From Archangium gephyra (GTDB taxonomy: Bacteria > Myxococcota > Myxococcia > Myxococcales > Myxococcaceae): 64,000 nt of DNA. The notes beneath the pieces were generated by a model. That model did not search any database. It was not told where the DNA came from and worked only from the letters and a program-made list of their open reading frames with translations. The translations under genes and the position numbers were made by a program. The stretch's first letter is position 1. Each line of letters starts with the position of its first letter. Shown here piece after piece: positions 1 through 8,709 of the stretch. The stretch spans positions 11,866,501-11,930,500 of the forward strand of contig NZ_CP011509.1 in NCBI RefSeq assembly GCF_001027285.1, given 5' to 3'.

Positions 1-1688
1 TAGACGAGCAGCAGGACCGCGCCAGGAGGCAGCCCTCGCGAGAGCGCGTGCGTGACAATGCCCACCGAGCCCGCGGTGGCGGCGAGCGAGGCGAGCGTCT
101 CGGCGGTGATGCTCCGGCGCATCAGGGTGCGAGCCGCGGTGATGAACTGGTGCAGCGGCTCTTCCTGCGCGCGGCGGAGGGTCGGCCCGGCCCGGTGGGC
201 CCGCAGCGCCACGGACCCGCGCAAGGCGTCGAGGTAGAAGCCCGAGAGCACCCCATCGAAGTCGCGCATCCGGCGATCGGCATCGAGCAACGAGCGCTGC
301 GCGAGCAGGGGGACGGCGATCGCCATTCCACCCGACAGGATGATCAACCAGGCGCTTCGGGGGGCCAGCCACATCAACCCCGCGAGCGTCACGAGCAGCT
401 CGGCGGCGGAGCGCAGCAGCAGGACGGCGAGGGTCGGCACGGTGCGCACCTGGTGGATGCCATGGCAGCGCTGCGCCATGTCCGAGACGAGCCGGCTGCG
501 GAAGTAGCGGTCCCCGAGGCGCGGAATCTTGTCGAGGAAGGCGAGCCGGAGGCGGAGCTCCAGCCGCCGGCCCAGGTGGAGCGTGCCGAGCGACAGGGGC
601 AGCTCGAGCGTGAGCATCACGCCCAGCAGGGCGACCAGCGTCACGACTCCGGCGAGGCGTTGCCCCGAGGTGGTGAGGTACCGCCCCGCGTCGATGACGC
701 CGCGCAGGAGGAGGGCTTCCAGGAAGCCGCCCACCGCCGCGGACACCCCGATGGCGGCGAGCACCGCGGGCGCCAGCACCCCATCCCGGCGCAGCAGGGA
801 CACGAGCTCCCGCAGCGGGTGGGTGGGCGCTTCACGCAAGGCGGCCTCGAGCTCGGGGGGCAGCGGCGGTTCATCCGCGCCGCGCTCGCCGCGCAGCCCG
901 CTGACCTTGATGCACACGGCACCGCGCATGGTGAGCTGCTCGGCCTCCGGCCGTCCCAACGCCGTCCAATACGTGAAGGGGATGAGCTGCTGGGCGCGTC
1001 CCTCGTCCAGGCCGGTGCGCACCTCGCGCAGGAGCTGCTGGAGGAACGCCACCGCGGGCTCGCCCCGCTGGACGCCGCCGCCCTCCGCGAGCGTCCGCAC
1101 CAGCCGCGCCGTCGCATCCAGGCAGGCGAGGCTCTTCCAGGTGGGGTCCGCGAGGGCCTCGGCGAGCAACTGCTCCGAGCGTGAGGTGCCAACGAGCGAG
1201 GACAGCCCCCGGCGCAGGCCTCCGAGAAACTCCTCCGTGGCGGCCCACTCGCGGAACCCCTCGGCGGACACGGGCATGGAGTGGATGAAGAGCTGGTCCA
1301 TCAGCTCGGTCACGGACATCCACCGCCGCCCGCGCGACGGATCCATGACCTGGACGAAGGGGCCCCACTTCTTCCAGACCACCAGGAAGTGCAGGCTGCC
1401 ATTGGGGAGGCTCACCACCACGATGGCCGGCAGGGCCCGCGTCTCCTCGAGGAACAGATAGTCGCGAGGGAGCATGGACTGCTCCGCGTCCAGCCCCAGG
1501 GTGACGGCCATCTCCTCGATGACGTCGATGGAGGTGCCGTCGACGTCGGTCTGACAGGCCTCCCGGAGCCGGCCGTAGCTGACGGGCACGCCGAAGCCAT
1601 CGAGCAGCGACTTGAGGGCCGCGGGACCGCAGTCCATGGCCGAGGTCTGGATGACCTCCGGAATGAGGAGACGGGGTGTACCGGCCAT
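1..1688 (-). CDS. C39-peptidase ABC exporter, N-terminal 562 residues (runs off left edge)
   Basis: Bacteriocin-type exporter that would cleave a leader from a peptide and pump the product across the inner membrane. The N-terminal ~130 residues are a C39 peptidase: the active-site Cys lies in QTSAMDCGPAAL (Cys20), the His in GSLHFLVVW and the Asp in VMDPSRG. A linker of about 120 residues follows, then an ABC exporter transmembrane domain with several hydrophobic helices. No Walker A is reached, so the nucleotide-binding domain should lie beyond base 1. The ATG at 1688 begins 4 bases after the stop of the upstream hlyD-like gene, so the two form one operon. With the divergent small-peptide gene at 5079 this suggests a dedicated peptide exporter. 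The family assignment is strong; the substrate is inferred. Confidence 0.85.
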   Translation of the reverse strand, partial: MAGTPRLLIPEVIQTSAMDCGPAALKSLLDGFGVPVSYGRLREACQTDVDGTSIDVIEEMAVTLGLDAEQSMLPRDYLFLEETRALPAIVVVSLPNGSLHFLVVWKKWGPFVQVMDPSRGRRWMSVTELMDQLFIHSMPVSAEGFREWAATEEFLGGLRRGLSSLVGTSRSEQLLAEALADPTWKSLACLDATARLVRTLAEGGGVQRGEPAVAFLQQLLREVRTGLDEGRAQQLIPFTYWTALGRPEAEQLTMRGAVCIKVSGLRGERGADEPPLPPELEAALREAPTHPLRELVSLLRRDGVLAPAVLAAIGVSAAVGGFLEALLLRGVIDAGRYLTTSGQRLAGVVTLVALLGVMLTLELPLSLGTLHLGRRLELRLRLAFLDKIPRLGDRYFRSRLVSDMAQRCHGIHQVRTVPTLAVLLLRSAAELLVTLAGLMWLAPRSAWLIILSGGMAIAVPLLAQRSLLDADRRMRDFDGVLSGFYLDALRGSVALRAHRAGPTLRRAQEEPLHQFITAARTLMRRSITAETLASLAATAGSVGIVTHALSRGLPPGAVLLLV

Positions 1689-1692
1689 GGAC

Positions 1693-2913
1693 TCAGCTCC
1701 CGCCCTTCGGCTGCTGGGCCTGGGCCTGGACCTGCGCCGGGGCCCGCGCCGGAGCCGGGCCCTCGAGCCCCTGCCCCATGGTGCGGAGCACGAGCCGCAT
1801 CGGCGTGGCCTCGCCCACCGCGACCTCGATGGAGCCTGGCAGACCATGCTCGAGCGGGATGCCCCGTGGCAGCTCGTCCACCGACAGCTCGACCCGCACC
1901 AGGCCGTCGCGCGCCTCACTGGCCACCGCCACCACGGAGGCCTGGATCATTCCGAACTCCGTCCAGGAGAAGCCCTCCAGCCGCATGCGCGCCCGTTGGC
2001 CCGCGCGGAGCCTCCCCAGGGCCTCCGGGGTGAACTGCGCGACGATGCGCACGGGCCCGCCCGCGACGACCGTCGCGATGGGGTCTCCCGCCTTGAGCTG
2101 CGCGCCCACTCGCACGGAGCTCGTCTCGCCGAGGATGCCCTCCGCTGGCGCTCGAACGACCCGGCGCTCCAGCTCCTCGCGCAGACGCTCCAGGGTGGCA
2201 CGCGCGACACGCTCCTCCGACTCGAGCCGGGCAATCTCCCCGCGCAGCGAGGCGAGGCGGGTACGCCGGTCGGTGGACTGCAGGCTCCCTTCCGATCTCA
2301 CCCGCATCAGGGACGCCCGGGCGGCCTGCTCGGCGGCCTGGGAGCGCTCCAGCTCCGTGCGAACCCGGCTCCACTCCATCTCGCTCACCACGCCCCGCTT
2401 GAAGAGCTGCTCGAAGCTGGCCGCCTCCTTCTGGGCGCGGCGTGCCACCGCCTCGGCGTCGGTGAGCCGGGCCCGTGCCTCCTCCGCACCCGCGGCCCCC
2501 TGCCCCTTCTGCTCCACCAGCCCCAACTGCTCGGCCTCCAGCTCCGCGCGGGCGGCCTCCAGCTGGGGCCCCAGTCCCTGGAGCACGGCCTCCGCCTCCG
2601 CCACCTGCCGTGCCTGCTCGTCATGCTCCAGCTCGACGAGGACGTCTCCCGCGTGCACGGAACGGTGGAGCTCCACCTGGGTCCCCACCACCCGCCCATC
2701 CACGGGGGCGTCAATCGCATACACCTCGCGATGGAGCTCCAACCGCGCCTGCACGCTGCGCTCGTAGACGGTGACACGCGCCTGGAGGAACCAGATGCCC
2801 CAGATCGCGATCAGCCCCACCGGCAGCAGCCAGAGCACCGGCCTGCCTCGTCCTCGCAGCAGTGCGCGCCATGTGCGTGGGAACAAGCCTTCAACCTTCA
2901 TGGAGAACCCCAT
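1693..2913 (-). CDS. HlyD-family periplasmic adaptor (membrane fusion protein)
   Basis: 406 residues. A short cytoplasmic N-terminus, one membrane segment (about 26-43), a split lipoyl/biotinyl-like domain (first half about 66-100, second half after the motif RAPAEGILGETSSVRVG), and between them a long Glu/Ala/Leu/Arg-rich coiled coil (about 100-280). This is the architecture of HlyD/LcnD adaptors, which link an inner-membrane ABC exporter to an outer-membrane channel. It is followed after 4 bases by the C39 exporter, its expected partner. No TolC-like outer-membrane gene is visible nearby. An alternative start is the ATG at 2901 (MKVEG). Function as an export adaptor is well supported; the exported peptide is inferred. 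Confidence 0.85.
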   Translation of the reverse strand: MGFSMKVEGLFPRTWRALLRGRGRPVLWLLPVGLIAIWGIWFLQARVTVYERSVQARLELHREVYAIDAPVDGRVVGTQVELHRSVHAGDVLVELEHDEQARQVAEAEAVLQGLGPQLEAARAELEAEQLGLVEQKGQGAAGAEEARARLTDAEAVARRAQKEAASFEQLFKRGVVSEMEWSRVRTELERSQAAEQAARASLMRVRSEGSLQSTDRRTRLASLRGEIARLESEERVARATLERLREELERRVVRAPAEGILGETSSVRVGAQLKAGDPIATVVAGGPVRIVAQFTPEALGRLRAGQRARMRLEGFSWTEFGMIQASVVAVASEARDGLVRVELSVDELPRGIPLEHGLPGSIEVAVGEATPMRLVLRTMGQGLEGPAPARAPAQVQAQAQQPKGGS

Positions 2914-3181
2914 GGAGCGCTCTCAGGAGCACTCCCCCACCCTCGTGCGTGATTGCCCTGTCCCATCGGATCGGCACCGCGGGGATGGAGCGGGCCCGCT
3001 GGTTTCGTGAGGGACGCCTCCGCTCGTGACGGTCCGCCCGCCTGGTCCGCGAGCAGGCCCGGGCGGCGGGAATGGGTGTCACAAGGGGCTGCTCCCGCGC
3101 TCACTCCCGATGAGGTCCACCCTCGTCTGGAGCGGCCCCTGCGCGCGTGACCATCCCGGGCTGGCTCCCAGGAGCGCTCGC
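2914..3181. promoter_or_regulatory. Divergent intergenic region, peptide-export locus
   Basis: About 270 bases between the leftward hlyD/C39 operon and the rightward 610-residue gene. It must carry both promoters, but I see no convincing -35/-10 pair or -24/-12 element. An AGGAG sits about ten bases before the ATG at 3182. An open frame continues upstream of that ATG, but it lacks a comparable ribosome site and its composition does not look coding. Confidence 0.4.
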
Positions 3182-5014
3182 ATGAATCAGGAAGCCGTGT
3201 CGCTGGAGCCCCAGCCGGAGCAGCCACCCGTCCGGGAAGCCGTGCCGTTGGATCCGCACGAGATGTTGTACGTGCCGCTGCGGCGCCGCTTCACGAGCGA
3301 GTACGTGGTCAACGAGGAGGGCAACCAGGAGCTGCTCATCCACTTCGGCTACAACGAGGTGTCCTTCGATGAGCCGGACCTGTTCTCCTTCGGGGAGACG
3401 TTGCTCGAACAGGACCAGTTCATGGCGGGCAGCGCCACCGGGTGGAGCAAGGGGGAGCCCTACGATTGGGAGCGGGTGAAGCGGCTGCTCGAGGCCCTGT
3501 TGGCCGAGGAGTTCCTCACGCGCGAGCCCCCGGGGAAGCCACCCACCGACAGTGAGTTCCATCGGAAGTTGATGGAGGCCGAGGCGCAGCGGGAAGCGCC
3601 CACCGAGCCCCTGTGGTGGAACCCGGACTGTGCCCGGGTCATGGAGCGGCTGACGGGCCGGCCGCTGGAGTTGGGCTACCTGGAGACGGTGCTGTCGGTG
3701 CATCGCGCCGCCCACCCGGCGCTGGATGCGGAGGGACGCCACGTGGGGGAGATGAACGTCTTTCCCGACGCCATGCGCATGCGGATTCCGACGGAGTGGC
3801 GGATGTGCCAGTACCCGGGCAGCCGCTATCGCAACGAGGCGCTGATGAACGTGACGGCGCTCAAGGCGATGACGCGGTACTGGAAGCCGATGATGCAGGG
3901 GCTGCTCGGGGTCCGCGAGGAGTTCCTGCGGCGCTACCCGTTGCTCCCGGACGGGCGCTGGCGGATGGGAGACCTTCACGCCCTGGCCTGCGACGTGCTG
4001 GCCCTGCCGACCCTGTTGTTGATGCGCGGGAACGCGCCCGTGCCCAACGGCACATTGGATCCGGTGCTCTCCTCCATCTTCCGGGTGACGGACGGCGTGC
4101 GGATGGTGCTCGCCTACCTGCTCTTCCTCCCGGAGCGGCCGATGCCGTACGACACACCCATCACGCCGGCCGAGCTGTACCGCTTCGTCGAGTACGGGAA
4201 CTTCTTCATCTCGGGCCGGGGTGTCTGCGCGGGTCCTCAGCCCATGGTGGAGGAGCTCTTCGCGACGCTGATGGAGGGCAAGCCCGTGACGGGTGCGCCT
4301 CCCGCCGTACCGGAGTGGAGCGCCGACGTCCCCGCGGCGGTGGATTACGGGCAGCTCGGGCTCCAGCTCTACGCGCTCCAGTTCAACCTCTGGAGCTACA
4401 TGTGCCGCGCCTACGAGGTGATTCGCGAGGCGCTGCTCCCGGTGGAGGACGAGCCGGGAAGCCTCCTGGGCCGGCTGAGGGAGCGCGTCGAGCGGGACTG
4501 GGACGTCATCCTGCCCACCCGTCTGGAGCAGGCGGCGCAGCGGGACTGGGCCGAGGCCCGCTACATCGAGATGTTCGACCGGGCCCAGCGCGGCATGAGG
4601 GGATTCCGGGAGGACACGCTGATCCACCTGCGGGACGTGTTCACGCCCACGAGGGACGACATGGATGCGCGGACCCGCGCGCTGCTCCGGGAGCTGCTCC
4701 ACTCGCGTGCGGGCGCATCCTCCGGGACGCGGAGGGACGTCCTCGACACGGTGGCGGACGCCATCGCCGATTTCCTGGCCATCGAGCGGCCGGTGCTCCG
4801 TGCCCTGGACGGTGTCCAGCGCCAGGTCAACGCGCTGCTCCAGCGGTCCCATCCGGAGCGAAAGCTCACCAGCGAGGACCTCGCGCTCCAGCACCGCCTG
4901 CGCGTGGGCACCTTCGGCGTGCTGCCCTATCTGATGGACGTGCTCCGGGACGAGGTGGGCATCGCCCTCGAGACCACGGAGGACACGACGCACTGCTCAA
5001 TCGTCGGGAATTGA
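3182..5014 (+). CDS. Unrecognised 610-residue protein, candidate peptide-maturation enzyme
   Basis: Soluble-looking protein with no signal peptide and no family motif that I recognise. Visible features are an acidic/proline-rich start, blocks such as ALMNVTALKAMTRYWKPMM, DLHALACDVLALPTLLLMRG and FFISGRGVCAGPQPMVEELF, a helical C-terminal half, and a C-terminal TTHCSIVGN tail. There is no radical-SAM Cys cluster, YcaO, LanB/LanM or ATP-grasp motif. The start at 3182 has AGGAG upstream. It lies 64 bases before the small-peptide gene in the same direction and is divergent from the exporter operon. Its position makes it a candidate modifying, chaperone or immunity component of that peptide system. 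This is inference from context only. Confidence 0.6.
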   Translation: MNQEAVSLEPQPEQPPVREAVPLDPHEMLYVPLRRRFTSEYVVNEEGNQELLIHFGYNEVSFDEPDLFSFGETLLEQDQFMAGSATGWSKGEPYDWERVKRLLEALLAEEFLTREPPGKPPTDSEFHRKLMEAEAQREAPTEPLWWNPDCARVMERLTGRPLELGYLETVLSVHRAAHPALDAEGRHVGEMNVFPDAMRMRIPTEWRMCQYPGSRYRNEALMNVTALKAMTRYWKPMMQGLLGVREEFLRRYPLLPDGRWRMGDLHALACDVLALPTLLLMRGNAPVPNGTLDPVLSSIFRVTDGVRMVLAYLLFLPERPMPYDTPITPAELYRFVEYGNFFISGRGVCAGPQPMVEELFATLMEGKPVTGAPPAVPEWSADVPAAVDYGQLGLQLYALQFNLWSYMCRAYEVIREALLPVEDEPGSLLGRLRERVERDWDVILPTRLEQAAQRDWAEARYIEMFDRAQRGMRGFREDTLIHLRDVFTPTRDDMDARTRALLRELLHSRAGASSGTRRDVLDTVADAIADFLAIERPVLRALDGVQRQVNALLQRSHPERKLTSEDLALQHRLRVGTFGVLPYLMDVLRDEVGIALETTEDTTHCSIVGN

Positions 5015-5078
5015 GGTCACAACCGCCGTTTCGCCCCCTCCATCCAGGTGAAACGTCTCAAAAACAGGGAGCCAACAC

Positions 5079-5213
5079 ATGAAGATCAAGACGGCGATTC
5101 GTGGCGGTCTGTCGCTCACAACCACCATCCGGACGGGCCCCATCATCGGCCGCGGCTGCGGGGGTGGCGGTGTCTTCCCCGTCCTCTTGAAGAAGACCAC
5201 CGTGGTGGAGTAG
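5079..5213 (+). CDS. Small Gly-rich peptide, candidate secreted/RiPP-like precursor (44 aa)
   Basis: A short gene with an excellent ribosome site (AGGGAG at 5066-5071, 7 bases before ATG). The peptide starts MKIKTAIRGG, has a Thr-rich stretch (LSLTTTIRTG), a single Cys in RGCGGGG (Cys27) and ends VLLKKTTVVE. There are two possible double-glycine sites for a C39 peptidase: after Gly10, leaving 34 residues, or after the Gly28-31 run, leaving 13. The N-terminal leader is shorter than classic double-Gly leaders. The K-x-K-T...GG opening resembles small KVKTNVKAGG-type peptides that I recall from other bacteria, an unverified recollection. Placement beside C39-ABC and HlyD genes is the main support for a secreted peptide. 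Confidence 0.6.
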   Translation: MKIKTAIRGGLSLTTTIRTGPIIGRGCGGGGVFPVLLKKTTVVE

Positions 5214-5238
5214 CCCCCGGACAGACGCGCTCGACTCC

Positions 5239-5274
5239 AGTCGCCACTGGGCGGAAACCCGCCTGCTGGCGACT
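5239..5274. terminator. Stem-loop between convergent genes
   Basis: AGTCGCCA (5239-5246) is a perfect inverted match to TGGCGACT (5267-5274). Inside it GGCGG (5250-5254) pairs with CCGCC (5259-5263) around an AAAC loop. It lies 26 bases after the peptide gene's stop and before the 3' end of the leftward permease, so it could end transcription in both directions. There is only a weak T-rich stretch (TGTGTCTTT) on the + side. Confidence 0.55.
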
Positions 5275-5299
5275 GTGTCTTTGGGGGCGGCGCGCCGGC

Positions 5300-6472
5300 T
5301 CAGGAGCGGCCGAAGACGATCTTCTCGTCGCTCAACAGCCGGGAGATGGCGGCCAGGCACACCGCCGCCAGCGCCACGCAGCCCACCGTGCTCAGCACGA
5401 AGGGCAGCACGCCCATCGGCTCGCCGCGCATCATCTCCGAGACCAGCAGTTCCTGGCCCAGCACCGGCACCAGGAACATCCACGTCTGGCTCTGGATGGG
5501 AGAGATCGCCAGCATCATGCCGGGGATCATCGGCAGCGTCATCAGCAGCTGCAGGTACGTCTGCGCCTCCTTGAACGAGCGGGCGAAGGTCGCCACCAGC
5601 ATCTGCATCGCCGACGCCAGCAGCGCCAGGGGCAGCACCACGCCCACCATGCCCGCCGCCGCCACCGCGTCCAGGCTCACCTTCACGCCCAGGTCCTGCA
5701 GCGGTACCTGCTTGGCCGCCAGCACGAAGGCCGCCGCCACCACCACCACCGTGGAGCAGGAGAACACCGTGGTGGCCAGCCACTTGCCCACCACCAGCGC
5801 CCCGCGCTGCACCGGGTTGAGCAGCAGCGACTCCAGCGAGCCCCGCTCCCGCTCGCCCGCCATGGTGTCGATGGCCACGTTCAACCCGCCCATGAAGCAG
5901 GCGATGACCAGGAAGAGCGGAATCATGTTGAGGACGCTCGCCGCCAACCGCTCCGGCGTGGCCAGGTCCACCTCCTCCACCCGCACCGGCGAGGCCAGCT
6001 CCGGCGCCACCCCGCGCGCCATCAACCGCTGCGTGCCCAGCACTCCCGCGTATTGGTTCAGCAGCAGCTGCGCCCGCCGGATGGTGAAGCGCGCCTTGTT
6101 GCGCGAGTTGTCCATCACCAGCTGCACCTTGGCCGAGCGTCCCGCCGAGAAGTCCTTCCCGTAGTCCTCGGGGACGATGAGCACCGCGTCCAGCGTGCCC
6201 GCCTGGATGAGGGACTCGTAGTCGGGCGGAGCATCGGACAGCCGCACCCCGTAGCGCTCCAGGAACGCCATCAGGCTCGGCGCGTGGGCCCGCCCCACCA
6301 CGGGCAGCTCCAGCGGCTTGTCCTGCCGGTTCCACGAGGCCAACACCGTGAACATCACCGCGAAGAGGACGGGCCCCAGCATCGAGCCGCCCAGCACGCT
6401 CGACACCGAGCGCCGGTCGCGCAGATGGTCCTTCATCTCCTTGCGGAAGACCGCCGTCAGGAGCGTCCTCAC
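5300..6472 (-). CDS. ABC-2 type transporter permease, NatB-like
   Basis: 390 residues with the ABC-2 (NatB/YhaP) layout: one N-terminal membrane segment (about 27-47), a periplasmic domain of roughly 130 residues (containing LIQAGTLDAVLIVPEDYGKDF), then a bundle of five or six hydrophobic helices from about 190 onward, including the typical AGERERGSLESLLLNPV loop after the second helix. NatB partners export Na+ or lipophilic substrates; the substrate cannot be told from sequence. The start overlaps the 3' end of the upstream ATPase gene by 4 bases (ATGA), so the two proteins are translationally coupled and form one transporter. Confidence 0.85.
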   Translation of the reverse strand: MRTLLTAVFRKEMKDHLRDRRSVSSVLGGSMLGPVLFAVMFTVLASWNRQDKPLELPVVGRAHAPSLMAFLERYGVRLSDAPPDYESLIQAGTLDAVLIVPEDYGKDFSAGRSAKVQLVMDNSRNKARFTIRRAQLLLNQYAGVLGTQRLMARGVAPELASPVRVEEVDLATPERLAASVLNMIPLFLVIACFMGGLNVAIDTMAGERERGSLESLLLNPVQRGALVVGKWLATTVFSCSTVVVVAAAFVLAAKQVPLQDLGVKVSLDAVAAAGMVGVVLPLALLASAMQMLVATFARSFKEAQTYLQLLMTLPMIPGMMLAISPIQSQTWMFLVPVLGQELLVSEMMRGEPMGVLPFVLSTVGCVALAAVCLAAISRLLSDEKIVFGRS

Positions 6473-7203
6473 TGCATCAACCCCTGGTCCGTACCGATGA
6501 CCGTCACGAAAGCCTCCTCCAGGCTGTCCTTCCCCGTGCGCGTGCGCAGCTCGTCCGGGGTGCCATCCGCCACCACCCGCCCCTTCGCCACCACCACGAT
6601 GCGGTCACACAGCGCCGCCACTTCCTGCATCACGTGGCTGGAGAACACCACGCAGTGCCCCTGCGCCTTCAGCCGGCGGATGAGCGTGCGCACCGCGCGC
6701 GTGCTCATCACGTCCAGCCCGTTGGTGGGCTCGTCCAGCAGCACGTTGCGCGGCCCGTGCACCAGCGCCCGCGCCAGCGCCACCTTCATGCGCTCGCCCT
6801 GGCTGAAGCCCTCCGTGCGCCGGTGCTCTATCTCCTTCATGTCCAGCAGCTCCACCAGCTCGCCGATGCGCTTGTCCAGCGTGGCGCCGGACAGGCCGTG
6901 CAGCTCGCCCGCGTAGTGGATGTGCTCGTGGGCCGTCAGGCGCGGGTAGAGGCCGCGCGCGTCCGGCAGCACGCCGATGGAGCGGCGCACCTCCAGCGGC
7001 TGCTCGGCCACTTCCAGTCCGTCCACCTTGGCGCTGCCCCTGTCCGGCCGGATGAGCGTGTAGAGCATCCGCAGCGTGGTCGTCTTGCCCGCGCCGTTGG
7101 GCCCGAGCAGTCCCGTCACCACCCCGTCCTCGGCGCGGAAGCTCACGTCCTCCACCGCCGTCACCGCGCCGAAGCGCTTGTGCAGGTTCGTCACTTCGAT
7201 CAT
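6469..7203 (-). CDS. ABC transporter ATP-binding protein, NatA-like
   Basis: 244 residues, one complete nucleotide-binding domain: Walker A GPNGAGKT (34-41), a signature-type FSQGERMKVALAR (133-145, SQGE in place of SGGQ) and Walker B NVLLDEPTNGLD (153-164). The SQGE signature and the run DARGLYPRLTAHEHI are typical of NatA-type exporters. It powers the adjacent permease, with which it overlaps by 4 bases. The upstream hydrolase gene ends at 7205, next to this start, so all three may be one transcript. Confidence 0.88.
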   Translation of the reverse strand: MIEVTNLHKRFGAVTAVEDVSFRAEDGVVTGLLGPNGAGKTTTLRMLYTLIRPDRGSAKVDGLEVAEQPLEVRRSIGVLPDARGLYPRLTAHEHIHYAGELHGLSGATLDKRIGELVELLDMKEIEHRRTEGFSQGERMKVALARALVHGPRNVLLDEPTNGLDVMSTRAVRTLIRRLKAQGHCVVFSSHVMQEVAALCDRIVVVAKGRVVADGTPDELRTRTGKDSLEEAFVTVIGTDQGLMQ

Positions 7204-7204
7204 G

Positions 7205-8683
7205 TCAGGGCACCGGGCCAGCGAAGGAGGTGAAGAAGGGGGGACGCTTGAGGCCCTCGCCGCACTTCGACGAGAGCCCCTCCACGCTGCCGCGGTTCAC
7301 GAAGTCCTCCATCAGCGCACGCGCGCACCCGATGGAGCTCGTCCCATGCCCCACCCCGGGCAGCGCCACGTGCAGGCTGTGCGTCAGCGTCTTCTTCGCG
7401 TCGTCGGCCCACGAGGGCGGCGTCACCGGATCCAACTCTCCGGAGAGCAGCAGCACCGGCACGTCCGACTTCACCGGCTCGCGGTAGTCCTTGGGCAGCT
7501 CGCCCTTGGGCCAGAAGGCGCAGGGCAGCAGCAGGTTGCTCACCCCCGCCGGCCCCAGCCACGTGCCCGCCGTCTCGCGGGTGATGGCCTCGGGGGTGAT
7601 GTGGGGCGCGTCCTCCGCGCACACCACCGAGAGGAACATGCCCTGGCTCATGTTGCCGGAGAGGCCGCCGCTCATGCTGTGGTGGATGGCGACGAGCGGC
7701 CGCCAGTCCCCCTGCGTGGCCCGGTCCAGCACCAGCGGCACCAGCGACGCCGCCTCGGGCATGTAGAGCAGCCCGCGCAGCACGCCGGTGAAGCCATCCC
7801 GGGTGAGGGTGAACTCCTCGGGCACGCCGGTGAGCGGATGCTCCACCTTCGTGTGCACGGGCGCCTGCTGCAGCTGCGCCAGCAGCGCCTCGAAACGGCC
7901 CCGCAGGTCCGGGTAGCGCTTCTTGCACTCGGCGTCCTGCTCGCAGTGGGTGAAGAGGAGCTCCAGGGCGCGCTGGCTGTCGCGCGCGACGTAGAGGGGC
8001 AGCAGCAGCGACATGGGCGCCACGCCCTCGAGGATGGCCGAGCGCACGTGCTCCGGGTGCTGGCGCAGGTACACCAGCGCGGCGCGCGTGCCGTAGGAGA
8101 CGCCGTACAGGTTCAGCTTCTGGTAGCCGAGCGCCTCACGCACCTCGTCCAGGTCGTCCATGGCGATGGGCGTGGTGTACAGGCGCACGTCCGCGTCGTA
8201 GCTCGCCAGACACTTGCGGAACTCCTCCTCGTAGAAGTTGGAGTCGAACTGTTTGGACAGCGGTGCGTCGGGAGGCACCGGGTCGCACGCGAGCGGCCGG
8301 GAGTCTCCGGTGCCGCGCTGGTCCACGAAGACGAGGTCGCGGGTGCGCTGGATGCGCTCGAGCACGGGCACCATGTGTCCGGCCAGCTTCGCGGCGCCCT
8401 GTCCGGGGCCACCGGCCAGCAGCACGAGCGGATCCGGCTCCGGCGAGGCCGCGAGCGCCGGCACCACCACCACCTTCAGCGGCACCTTGCGCCCCTTCTT
8501 CGCGGCGCGATCCTCCCACACCTCGAGGGTGCCACACCGGGCCTGCCGTCCCACGCCCTCCAGCCGGCAGGGCTTGAGGGCCAGCTTGCGCGCGGGCTCC
8601 GCACCCGCACTCTGTGTACAGGCGGGCAGTGACAGCAGGGCACACAGGACTGCGGGCAGGAGCCGGGAGCCGGGCCCCCTCAC
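7205..8683 (-). CDS. Alpha/beta hydrolase lipoprotein, TAP/prolyl-aminopeptidase-like
   Basis: 492 residues from a GTG at 8683. The fold shows LLAGGPGQG (oxyanion region), FVDQRGTG, the nucleophile elbow GVSYGT (Ser196), the acid in SGELDPVTPP and His in GVGHGT; these are the signatures of secreted TAP-like (SCO7095-type) peptidases or esterases. The N-terminus LLPAVLCALLSLPAC is a lipoprotein signal with Cys22. I prefer the GTG at 8683 to the ATG at 8809, because AGGAGAGG lies just upstream and the extra 42 codons run through a dispersed repeat. The odd consequence is that the repeat supplies both start codon and ribosome site. The ATPase gene of the NatAB-like transporter follows immediately. 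Confidence 0.82.
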   Translation of the reverse strand: MRGPGSRLLPAVLCALLSLPACTQSAGAEPARKLALKPCRLEGVGRQARCGTLEVWEDRAAKKGRKVPLKVVVVPALAASPEPDPLVLLAGGPGQGAAKLAGHMVPVLERIQRTRDLVFVDQRGTGDSRPLACDPVPPDAPLSKQFDSNFYEEEFRKCLASYDADVRLYTTPIAMDDLDEVREALGYQKLNLYGVSYGTRAALVYLRQHPEHVRSAILEGVAPMSLLLPLYVARDSQRALELLFTHCEQDAECKKRYPDLRGRFEALLAQLQQAPVHTKVEHPLTGVPEEFTLTRDGFTGVLRGLLYMPEAASLVPLVLDRATQGDWRPLVAIHHSMSGGLSGNMSQGMFLSVVCAEDAPHITPEAITRETAGTWLGPAGVSNLLLPCAFWPKGELPKDYREPVKSDVPVLLLSGELDPVTPPSWADDAKKTLTHSLHVALPGVGHGTSSIGCARALMEDFVNRGSVEGLSSKCGEGLKRPPFFTSFAGPVP

Positions 8684-8709
8684 CCCGTCCCTCTCCTGAG
8701 GAGAGAAGG
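8677..8709. repeat. Dispersed intergenic repeat, copy 1
   Basis: The sequence begins CCCTCACCCCGTCCCTCTCC and continues into a short hairpin (CTCTCC 8691-8696, GGAGAG 8700-8705). Related copies are at 11896-11928, 11997-12029 and 40444-40477. This copy overlaps the start of the hydrolase gene. Confidence 0.7.

Noticed and set aside
48..1184. A 378-residue + strand frame at the left edge
   Set aside because: It lies opposite the C39-exporter gene, which has the full peptidase triad and membrane segments in its own frame. The + frame has low-complexity Arg/Gly/His composition.
3026..3181. N-terminal extension of the 610-residue protein to 3026
   Set aside because: No ribosome site there and a Pro/Arg/Gly-rich translation typical of non-coding GC-rich DNA; the ATG at 3182 has AGGAG.
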